Source: Treponema sp. (GTDB lineage Bacteria; Spirochaetota; Spirochaetia; Treponematales; Breznakiellaceae). Taken from it: 7,696 nt of DNA. The position numbers were made by a program, and so were the translations under genes. Below the pieces are notes generated by a model. The model did not search any database and was not told the DNA's origin. It saw only the letters and a list, made by a program, of their open reading frames with translations. Location of the stretch: the NCBI GenBank assembly GCA_031284385.1, contig JAISZZ010000033.1:1-7696 (forward strand). Direction: 5' to 3'. How positions within the stretch are numbered: position 1 is the first letter of the stretch; every line of letters begins with the position of its first letter. Of the stretch, positions 1 to 5,452 are shown piece after piece.

Positions 1-176
1 AAATAAACCTGCATGCCGCTATAGGCCTGAAGCGCGTGGGCGAGGGGCTTATGGCCGTATTTTGCCTCAAATTCCTGGCTGAACCGGGTGATGCCGGGGG
101 CGGCGTTTTCCGCGATGGACGGGGTGGTATAGGACTGGGTCAAGATCCCGTCGGTAATATCCAGGAATTCAAAGTA
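1..176 (-). pseudogene. C-terminal fragment of a LivJ-type periplasmic binding protein (partial at window edge)
   Basis: The minus strand reads open from 176 to the window edge, beginning YFEFLDITDGILTQSY and continuing through TRFSQEFEAKYGHKPLAH to YSGMQVY. The pattern of a hydrophobic 'G-x-x-x-x-x-Y' strand, then a 'F-x-x-x-(F/Y)-x-x-K-(F/Y)' helix, then a Pro, then 'A-x-x-(G/S)-Y(D/S)' is that of the C-terminal lobe of type-1 periplasmic binding proteins for branched-chain amino acids. It lines up by eye with NGYYSNHYVPD, FVKAYQAKFNSVPVSF and ALGYDSMYLI in the intact binding protein at 3101-4240. No start codon or N-terminal lobe precedes it: a TGA at 179-177 and transposase sequence lie directly upstream in the same frame. 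It therefore looks like a beheaded gene rather than a functional one. The remainder lies outside the window. The assignment is from pattern alone; it could instead be another solute-binding subfamily. Confidence 0.6.
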
Positions 177-1172
177 TCATCCATCGGGTTCATCCCCCCA
201 GACAAAAAGGATAAAGGCGGACCAGTTTTCATGGAGAAAACGACTGAAGATGTATCTCAGCGCACTAAAGAAATTGTCCTGGCGTCCAGACCGGTCCTCA
301 TACCGTATCGGCGCCCCCTTCACCCACCGCCAGGTGTACACCACATGATGCCGCCCCTTCCATTCCCGGTGCCTCTACTCCTCTCCCTCACTCACGGATA
401 CCGTTTCCGCCAGCCACGGGTGCGTCTGATCTTTGCACGTGAATATAAAACTATATCCCGCTTCCTGTACCTGCCGGCAAAATGGCTCATGGGAATACAA
501 ATCGTCCCCCCAATAGGGTCGGTTTCAGCCACTGGTACGCTTCCCCATACGTTGTTACCCATCGTTTCCCGGCCGCAAGCTCGCAATCCTGCTTCTTCTC
601 CCCGTCCCCATTGCCGATCATTTCCGCCATCACCGGCATCACCGGCATCACCGAGGTGCTTCCCGGTTTCACTATCGCCCCGGCCGGCGCGCTGTGGTAA
701 TACGTGGTTACCCCGCCTTTGGTCATGTGCAGACACCGGTCGTAACGGATGTTTTCCGATGCGTGATACCATACCCCGTCCAGCGCTATCAGTATCCCTC
801 CGTCCGGTACCCGGTATCCCTCTATCAGTCCCGACTCGTCCGCGATCTTCAGGGTTGTATTGAATATCCCGCTGAACTTTTCAGGCGCTGTCTTGTCCAT
901 CTGTGCCCGTATCCATGTATCCGACGGCAGCGTCGTAACCCCAAACACCGTCTCCAAATTGTTTCGTCCCCGTTTCTCTTTCATATTCCGCTGGTAATCC
1001 GGCAGTGACCGGCGCTGAAAGAAAAAGCGGACTAAGGTCTGACCCCGAAGGCGCTTTTCACTATGCCGGCTATCCGGCAGCGTTCATTGTGCCCATGCCG
1101 GCTGTTGTCCGGTATCTGCCCGCATATCCGTCCAAAATTGTCTATTAATTGCTTAAAAAATTCCCCGTCCAT
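177..1172 (-). pseudogene. Degenerate DDE (IS4-like, unclassified IS) transposase
   Basis: The reading frame opens at ATG 1172-1170 (MDGEFFKQLIDNFGRICG, then HGHNE) and hits TAG at 1034-1032. The family pattern resumes one frame over (FFFQRRSLPDYQRNMKEKRG, then RNNLETVFGV); one T missing from the T5 run at 1026-1022 would explain the shift. The middle part carries ALDGVWYHAS (first catalytic Asp region), GGVTTYYHSAP, KQDCELAAGKRW, then LLG. An extra G in the run at 511-506 breaks the second Asp motif; restoring the frame gives LLGDDLYSHEPFCRQ. A further in-frame TAG lies at 377-375. After WRWVKGAPIRY (about 300) the usual region with the catalytic Glu (ENENNN-type) is absent and the text jumps to the typical C-terminus (RQDNFFSALRYIFSRF, ENW), ending at TGA 179-177. 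Intact relatives are, from memory, about 100 or more residues longer. No terminal inverted repeats were found. The element is dead, and it is more GC-rich than the genes that follow. Confidence 0.82.
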
Positions 1173-1231
1173 ACCCCCATTTTAGCATGGTTTTTTGATA
1201 CTTTGAATTCCTGAATTATTAGGCAATGCAC

Positions 1232-1260
1232 TTGAAAAATAAGGTGCCCTCCGCTATATT
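1232..1260 (+). promoter_or_regulatory. Sigma-70-like promoter for the 1269-3035 operon
   Basis: TTGAAA at 1232-1237 and TATATT at 1255-1260 are separated by exactly 17 nt (1238-1254). This is five of six matches to the -10 consensus TATAAT and four of six to the -35 consensus TTGACA. The expected start of transcription, about 7 nt after the -10, falls at about 1267, only 2 nt before the ATG at 1269. That implies a leaderless or nearly leaderless transcript. It is the best promoter-like sequence I saw in the window. Confidence 0.55.
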
Positions 1261-1268
1261 GTATATAA

Positions 1269-1904
1269 ATGAAAAATGTAAATGGGATTTGGGTACGTCA
1301 CACAAAAGAGGATGTATCTCCTGTATTTCAAGAATTTAAAAGCGAATTTGTCAGAAAGGCTATTCATTTTTTGATTGCGCTAACGCCTATGCTTGCTGCG
1401 GCAAGCCATGATTTTGCCGTGGCGATGCTCACATTGGGAATAATTTTTTATATTTATCTGGAAAGTCTGCGTCTTTCCGGTTTTGAGGTTCCGTTTTTTT
1501 CGGCTGTTACCCGTAAAGCGGCAAGACCGCGTGATAAAAACCGTTTCGTGCTGGGACCGGTAACGCTTGGGATTGGTGCTTTAACCGCGTTACTGTTACT
1601 GCCTGCGGAAGCCGCAAAAATCGCTATATACGCACTCGCTTTCGGGGATGGTTTCGCTTCACTGATAGGGCGTGTTTTTGGGCATATACGCCCTGCCTTT
1701 ATGCTTGGGAAGAGCGTTGAGGGGTCTTTTTCATGCTTTTTTAGCGTATTGATAATGTCATGGCAGGTTTGCCGTGATGTAAAGGCATCCGTTATAACAG
1801 CGTTGGCTGCCACTATTTGCGAGGCTTTGCCGCTTGAAGATTACGACAATATTGTCATACCGCTGGCAGCCGGTATCGCCGCCAAATTTTGTCTAGGCAT
1901 TTAG
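1269..1904 (+). CDS. Membrane CTP-dependent lipid/polyprenol kinase-like protein (SEC59/DGK1/VTE5 family)
   Basis: A 211-residue polytopic membrane protein with the motif order of the dolichol kinase / CTP-dependent diacylglycerol kinase / phytol kinase superfamily (often misannotated as phosphatidate cytidylyltransferase). E26-x-x-RK-x-x-H33 (EFVRKAIH) lies at the start of the first membrane segment and YLESLRL is at 63-69. AFGDGFASLIGRVFG (124-138) carries the Asp pair expected to handle metal and nucleotide, GKSVEGS (147-153) is the conserved Lys/Glu-Gly-Ser motif, and ICEALPLEDYDNIVIPL (183-199) is the C-terminal E...P...D.N motif. Family members phosphorylate a lipid alcohol with CTP; the substrate here cannot be read from sequence. 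The ATG at 1269 follows a TAA in frame at 1266-1268 and has no Shine-Dalgarno; no other in-frame start precedes the R-K-H motif. It is the first gene of the operon, 7 nt before the first CHR gene. Confidence 0.8.
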   Translation: MKNVNGIWVRHTKEDVSPVFQEFKSEFVRKAIHFLIALTPMLAAASHDFAVAMLTLGIIFYIYLESLRLSGFEVPFFSAVTRKAARPRDKNRFVLGPVTLGIGALTALLLLPAEAAKIAIYALAFGDGFASLIGRVFGHIRPAFMLGKSVEGSFSCFFSVLIMSWQVCRDVKASVITALAATICEALPLEDYDNIVIPLAAGIAAKFCLGI

Positions 1905-1911
1905 CCGTCTT

Positions 1912-2481
1912 ATGGGGGATTTTCTCCGTATCTTTTTTACTTTCCTTAAAATTGGTCTGATAACTTTCGGCGGCGGTTATTCCATCATGCCGGTTTTAGA
2001 ACGTGAACTAGTGAACGCTAAAGGCTGGCTCACTATGAACGAACTGATAGAATACTACACGATAGGACAGATCACTCCTGGTATCATAGCGGTAAACATC
2101 GCTACTTTTGTGGGTTACAAACAAAAGAAAATTGTAGGCGCGGTGCTTGCGACGTTTGGTTTTATTTTTCCCGGCGTTACTCTCATTACGCTGACGGCAT
2201 TGCTTCTTGAAAATTTCAGCGATATTACGGTTGTTCAACACGCATTTGCCGGCATACGGCTGGTAGTGGCAGCCTTAATAACCCAGACTGTCGTAAAACT
2301 TGTCGCCATGATGATACAAAAACAACACGGTATACTAAAAAACGCGATAACGGCGGTCATCTGTGTTGCAAGTTTCACGTTCTCTCTTATTTGGAAATCT
2401 AATCCCATCATACTGATAGCGGCATCCGCTCTGGCAGGTTTTATTTGTTTTAGAAGGCAAAACACTAGCGGCGGCGCATGA
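1912..2481 (+). CDS. Chromate transporter family protein, single CHR domain (first half)
   Basis: A 189-residue inner-membrane protein consisting of one CHR (chromate_transp) domain. Visible signatures are the N-terminal FGGGYSIMPVLEREL (19-33) and GQITPGIIAVNIATFVGYK (52-70). The family usually has TPGP here; this protein has TPGI, a small departure. Several hydrophobic segments follow (about 76-98, 105-132 and 142-180), ending in a basic tail. Full-length ChrA proteins carry two such domains and expel chromate or act on sulfate-like anions. Half-size proteins encoded by gene pairs are known as short-chain CHR transporters, so this one most likely works with its neighbour. It starts 7 nt after the upstream stop and has no convincing Shine-Dalgarno, so it is probably translated by coupling. 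Its stop overlaps the next start (ATGA). The true substrate is uncertain: many CHR proteins have no shown chromate role. Confidence 0.9.
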   Translation: MGDFLRIFFTFLKIGLITFGGGYSIMPVLERELVNAKGWLTMNELIEYYTIGQITPGIIAVNIATFVGYKQKKIVGAVLATFGFIFPGVTLITLTALLLENFSDITVVQHAFAGIRLVVAALITQTVVKLVAMMIQKQHGILKNAITAVICVASFTFSLIWKSNPIILIAASALAGFICFRRQNTSGGA

Positions 2482-3035
2482 GCGTTTTTTTACTGTATTT
2501 TGAATTTGTCAGTATCGGCCTCTTTTCGATAGGTGGCGGACTTGCGACACTGCCTTTTATATACAGACTTGCCGGTAAATATGCATGGCTTGACGCGGCG
2601 AATATACCGGATATGTTCGCGGTAGCGCAGCTTATTCCTGGCGCTATTGGCGTAAATCTTGGCGCTTATACCGGTTTACGCGCAGCAGGACCAGCCGGTG
2701 CGTATATGGCCGCGCTCGGCCTCATAACCGGGCCGGTGGCGATTATCATAATAATCGCACGTTTTTACGAGAGGTTCAAAAAAAATTGCATTGTCCAAAG
2801 CGTGTTCGACGGCCTGCGTCCGGCAGCCGCCGGTTTGCTGGCTTTTGCCGGATACGGTATCCTAAAACGCGCTCTTTGCCTGCCTAACACGGCGGGAGCG
2901 CAGCCAATTTTCAAACCTTGCGAATGTATACTGTTCGTTATTTTTTATTTTCTTTTGATAACGCTGAAAAAAATGCCTGTCGTATTTTTTATCGCCATGG
3001 GAGCTGCCGCCGGTATAATGCTTAAGCTACGGTAG
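2478..3035 (+). CDS. Chromate transporter family protein, single CHR domain (second half)
   Basis: A 185-residue membrane protein, paralogous in layout to the preceding gene. It has SIGGGLATLPFIYRL (17-31), matching FGGGYSIMPVLEREL of the partner, and AQLIPGAIGVNLGAYTGLRA (50-69), matching GQITPGIIAVNIATFVGYK. A strongly hydrophobic stretch (about 76-95), a charged loop (FYERFKKN), and more membrane segments follow to residue 185. The start codon overlaps the upstream stop as ATGA, a classic sign of translational coupling and balanced production of the two halves. The two differ at many conserved positions, as expected of N- and C-terminal CHR domains with opposite membrane topology (family knowledge), so a heteromeric transporter is the natural reading. 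A T8 run follows the stop at 3037-3044, but I could not find a convincing stem before it. Confidence 0.9.
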   Translation: MSVFLLYFEFVSIGLFSIGGGLATLPFIYRLAGKYAWLDAANIPDMFAVAQLIPGAIGVNLGAYTGLRAAGPAGAYMAALGLITGPVAIIIIIARFYERFKKNCIVQSVFDGLRPAAAGLLAFAGYGILKRALCLPNTAGAQPIFKPCECILFVIFYFLLITLKKMPVVFFIAMGAAAGIMLKLR

Positions 3036-3089
3036 ATTTTTTTTCAACCGTATGCTAGTTTTATGTTTATGCAAATAATTTTACTCATC

Positions 3090-3095
3090 AGGAGG
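3090..3095 (+). promoter_or_regulatory. Strong Shine-Dalgarno of the binding lipoprotein gene
   Basis: AGGAGG sits 5 nt before the ATG at 3101 and settles the start. It stands out because the upstream operon genes have almost no recognisable ribosome binding sites. This suggests the binding protein is made independently and in larger amounts, as is usual for binding proteins compared with membrane components. Confidence 0.85.
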
Positions 3096-3100
3096 AAAAA

Positions 3101-4240
3101 ATGAAAAATCGAATAGGTATCTTTGTCTGTTTGGCAATGACGGCAGGTGTCTTTTTTGCCGGATGTAAAAACGATTCCGGCACGATTAAGATCGGCGGTA
3201 TTTTCCCGCTTTCGGGCGGCGTGGCGGTTTTCGGTACCGAAGCGCGTAACGGAATATTGCTTGCGATTGATGAAATCAACGCGGACGGCGGTATTAACGG
3301 CAAGAAGGTCGAATTGATTTCTGAAGATGACGAGAACGATCCTGAAAAATCGGTCAATGCGTATAATAGACTCACGGCAAAAGATAAAGTAAACGTGATT
3401 ATAGGCAGTCTGACTTCAGGTTCTACATTGGCGATAACGTCAAAAGCTCAGGCTCAAAAAGTTGTTCTGATAGCGCCCGCCGCGACAGCGGAAGATGTTA
3501 CTAAGGCGGGAGATTTTATCTTCCGCGCCTGTTTCATAGATTCGTTTCAGGGCAGTGTCGGCGGACTTTTTGCCGCAATAGACCTAGGAGCAAAACGAGC
3601 GGCTATTCTCTACGACAACGGCAACGATTATTCAGTCGGAATAAAAGATAATTTCATAAGCGCTTTCGAGGGGCAGAACGGGGAAGTTGTCGCCGCGGAA
3701 TCGTATATCGGTAACGATGTTGATTTTAACGCTCAAATAACGAAGATAAAGGCCGCAAATCCCGATGTAGTTTATCTGCCCGATTATTACAATACTGTCG
3801 CGCTGATAGTTAAACAGCTTCGCGCACAGGGAATAAATACGCCTATCGTAGGGGCGGACGGCTGGGATGGCGTTACGGAAAACGCGGGGGATGAGATGCT
3901 GAACGGATACTATTCCAATCATTACGTTCCGGATTCAAGTGATCCAAAGGTGCGGAATTTTGTGAAGGCGTATCAGGCCAAATTTAACAGTGTTCCGGTT
4001 TCATTCGCGGCGCTTGGTTACGATTCAATGTATCTTATACGCGATGCCATAACCGCCGCCGGTTCGCTCGACTCTACGGCCATAAAAAACGCGCTTACGG
4101 CCATAAATGGCGATTATGTTACCGGCCATTTGTCGTTTGACGAGAACCGTAATCCAATTAAATCGGCTGTCATTGTTGAAATCGTTAAACAGGATGACCG
4201 TCTTGTCAGCGTTTACAAGACAACTATGGATCCGCAGTAA
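3101..4240 (+). CDS. ABC transporter substrate-binding lipoprotein, branched-chain amino acid (LivJ-like) type
   Basis: A 379-residue type-1 periplasmic binding protein. The N-terminus is a lipoprotein signal (basic MKNR, hydrophobic stretch, lipobox FAGC with Cys22), so it should be anchored on the outer face of the cytoplasmic membrane or exported further. The mature part begins with IKIGGIFPLSGGVAVFGTEA, then AIDEINADGGINGKKVEL, EDDENDPEKSVNAYNRL and VIIGSLTSGSTLAI (the ligand-contacting Ser/Thr loop). YDNGNDYSVG, the hinge region, GADGWDG and a FAALGYDSMYLI helix follow. This order is that of leucine/isoleucine/valine-binding proteins; the true ligand could be another amino acid or amide. 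No permease or ATPase genes of a Liv system adjoin it: an unrelated membrane operon lies upstream and cysE downstream. It therefore serves a transporter encoded elsewhere or acts as a sensor. A related C-terminal fragment lies at 1-176 on the other strand. Confidence 0.93.
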   Translation: MKNRIGIFVCLAMTAGVFFAGCKNDSGTIKIGGIFPLSGGVAVFGTEARNGILLAIDEINADGGINGKKVELISEDDENDPEKSVNAYNRLTAKDKVNVIIGSLTSGSTLAITSKAQAQKVVLIAPAATAEDVTKAGDFIFRACFIDSFQGSVGGLFAAIDLGAKRAAILYDNGNDYSVGIKDNFISAFEGQNGEVVAAESYIGNDVDFNAQITKIKAANPDVVYLPDYYNTVALIVKQLRAQGINTPIVGADGWDGVTENAGDEMLNGYYSNHYVPDSSDPKVRNFVKAYQAKFNSVPVSFAALGYDSMYLIRDAITAAGSLDSTAIKNALTAINGDYVTGHLSFDENRNPIKSAVIVEIVKQDDRLVSVYKTTMDPQ

Positions 4241-4263
4241 CTTATGCCGGTTTAAACCGCCAG

Positions 4264-4302
4264 TTTAGGAACTGTGATTTTTATTTATGCACAGTTCCTA
4301 AA
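4264..4302 (+). terminator. Perfect 13-bp hairpin after the binding protein gene (possible terminator)
   Basis: TTTAGGAACTGTG (4264-4276) and CACAGTTCCTAAA (4290-4302) are perfect inverted repeats around a 13-nt T-rich loop. It lies 24 nt after the stop at 4240, the right place for a transcription terminator or an mRNA 3' end stabiliser. No clean T-run follows the stem (TGATTTAGTCC), so intrinsic termination would be atypical. The hairpin sits inside an outer inverted repeat, ATGCCGG (4244-4250) with CCGGCAT (4312-4318), which also encloses the 12-nt palindrome CGGTTTAAACCG (4248-4259). Confidence 0.5.
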
Positions 4303-4362
4303 TGATTTAGTCCGGCATTTTATATGTTAATTGAAGTTGGCGTGGATTATTACAAGCTAACG

Positions 4363-4406
4363 GAGAGATGATGCGGTGGCAGTGTAATGTCCGCCGTATC
4401 ACTCTC
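4363..4406 (+). promoter_or_regulatory. Long RNA hairpin in the cysE leader
   Basis: GAGAG (4363-4367), a bulged A (4368), then TGATGCGGTGG (4369-4379) pair with CCGCCGTATCACTCTC (4391-4406) around an 11-nt loop. I count 16 pairs by hand, 14 Watson-Crick and 2 G-U. The base of the stem lies 18 nt before the cysE start and 8 nt before its AGGA Shine-Dalgarno (4415-4418). The left arm also covers a second GGAGAG-ATG initiation site. A structure this strong next to a start suggests control of translation or transcript stability. It does not match a riboswitch or T-box that I recognise. Confidence 0.5.
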
Positions 4407-4463
4407 GTCACAGTAGGATTTTTATGGACAAAGAAAGCCGCACATTCAAAGCTGACGCTTTGA
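4368..4463 (+). CDS. Possible 31-codon leader ORF overlapping the cysE start
   Basis: ATGATG at 4368 is preceded at once by GGAGAG and opens a 31-codon frame (MMRWQCNVRRITLVTVGFLW and on) ending at TGA 4461-4463, in a different frame from cysE and overlapping its first 13 codons. It contains one Cys codon (TGT) in the hairpin loop. The ribosome-binding-like sequence is only about 1-4 nt from the first ATG, closer than ideal, and both are buried in the hairpin. I list it as a candidate regulatory ORF only; it could be chance. Confidence 0.18.
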   Translation: MMRWQCNVRRITLVTVGFLWTKKAAHSKLTL

Positions 4464-5443
4464 CACATTCGGATATGACATCCAAACACGGAATTCCGGG
4501 CAGCTCTCATATTAAAAATTTAGTTGACGCACTGTTAAAAAGCTACGAGGAAATCGAAGAAACAATTAAAGTTGATTCTGTTTATCAGCTTAACCGTTCA
4601 TTATTGATAGAAATAATAGAAAAACTTAGACGGTTAATTTTTCCGGGCTATTTTGTAAAAAAATATATTACAAAAAGTTTTATTGAATATCAGACGGGCG
4701 AACTTGTTGAAGAAATATTTTTTGATATGACAAAACAAATAGCTATAGCCCTGCACCACCGTAAAGACGGCCTGTCTGTTCATGATGAAGCCATGGAACA
4801 AGCCGAAGAATTGGTAAATATATTTTTATCGAGAATACCTCAAATTAGAAACTGTCTAGCGATGGATGTTGACGCGGCGTTTGACGGCGATCCGGCGGCA
4901 TATAGCGCGGATGAAATCATATCATCGTACCCCGGTATTTACGCGATAATGGTATACAGACTGGCGCATGAACTATATCTGTTAAATATTCCTCTTATAC
5001 CACGTATCATGACTGAATACGCGCATAATATTACAGGAATTGACATTCATCCCGGCGCGACTATCGGAAACCATTTTTTCATCGACCACGGTACGGGCAT
5101 TGTAATCGGCGAGACTACTGTCATAGGCAACAATGTAAAAATATATCAGGGCGTTACGCTTGGTGGACTTTCGACACGGGGCGGACAATCTTTGCGTGGC
5201 GTAAAGCGTCATCCAACGATAGAAGATGACGTAACGATTTATTCCGGCGCGTCAATTCTTGGCGGCGTAACGGTAATAGGACGCGGTGTAGTAATCGGCA
5301 GTAATGCATTCGTTACAAAATCTGTTCCGGCTAGAACGCGCGTAAGCGTTAAAAATCCTGAGCTCCAAATACGCGCAAGCGAGTCGAAAAATATTGAACA
5401 TCAAGAATTAGAACAAAATGAATTTTGGGATTGGGTAATATAG
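4424..5443 (+). CDS. cysE: Serine O-acetyltransferase
   Basis: A 339-residue enzyme that makes O-acetylserine from serine and acetyl-CoA, the first step of cysteine synthesis in the cytoplasm. Residues about 25-200 are the helical N-terminal domain, longer than in the E. coli enzyme and of the EpsC/plant-like type. It contains AFDGDPAAYSADEI with D156, matching the serine-binding Asp of the family. From about 200 the left-handed beta-helix hexapeptide domain follows. GIDIHPGATIG holds D207 and H209, the equivalents of the Asp-His catalytic pair, FFIDHGTGIVIGET follows, then VTLGGLS, KRHPTIEDDV with H263, and the coil repeats up to SNAFVTKSVPA. The tail is acidic and ends in WDWVI; in homologues a C-terminal Ile can insert into the cysteine synthase (CysK) active site, so complex formation is possible. 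AGGA 5 nt before the ATG supports the start. thiN follows after 9 nt. Confidence 0.93.
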   Translation: MDKESRTFKADALTHSDMTSKHGIPGSSHIKNLVDALLKSYEEIEETIKVDSVYQLNRSLLIEIIEKLRRLIFPGYFVKKYITKSFIEYQTGELVEEIFFDMTKQIAIALHHRKDGLSVHDEAMEQAEELVNIFLSRIPQIRNCLAMDVDAAFDGDPAAYSADEIISSYPGIYAIMVYRLAHELYLLNIPLIPRIMTEYAHNITGIDIHPGATIGNHFFIDHGTGIVIGETTVIGNNVKIYQGVTLGGLSTRGGQSLRGVKRHPTIEDDVTIYSGASILGGVTVIGRGVVIGSNAFVTKSVPARTRVSVKNPELQIRASESKNIEHQELEQNEFWDWVI

Positions 5444-5452
5444 AAACTCAAT

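Noticed and set aside
501..515. Programmed frameshifting at the G6 run as the normal way to make the transposase
   Set aside because: Some IS elements use programmed shifts, but here other stops, another frameshift and a deletion of the catalytic Glu region are present, so decay is the simpler explanation.
36..863. A 275-codon open frame on the plus strand
   Set aside because: It lies antisense to the transposase and binding-protein remnants. Its translation is Pro/Arg/Ser-rich without domain patterns, while the minus strand shows clear family motifs.
694..1008. A 104-codon plus-strand frame
   Set aside because: Also antisense to the transposase remnant, with no recognisable pattern and no ribosome site.
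1454..1813. A 119-codon minus-strand frame
   Set aside because: Shadow of the lipid-kinase-like gene, which has clear membrane segments and motifs on the plus strand.
3018..3044. Intrinsic terminator after the CHR pair
   Set aside because: A T8 run is present, but the sequence before it gives only a 4-bp stem with a 1-nt loop (CTAC-G-GTAG), which is not credible.
4330..4423. T-box or SAM riboswitch before cysE
   Set aside because: No conserved T-box sequence and no kink-turn/SAM core could be found; the region contains essentially one hairpin.
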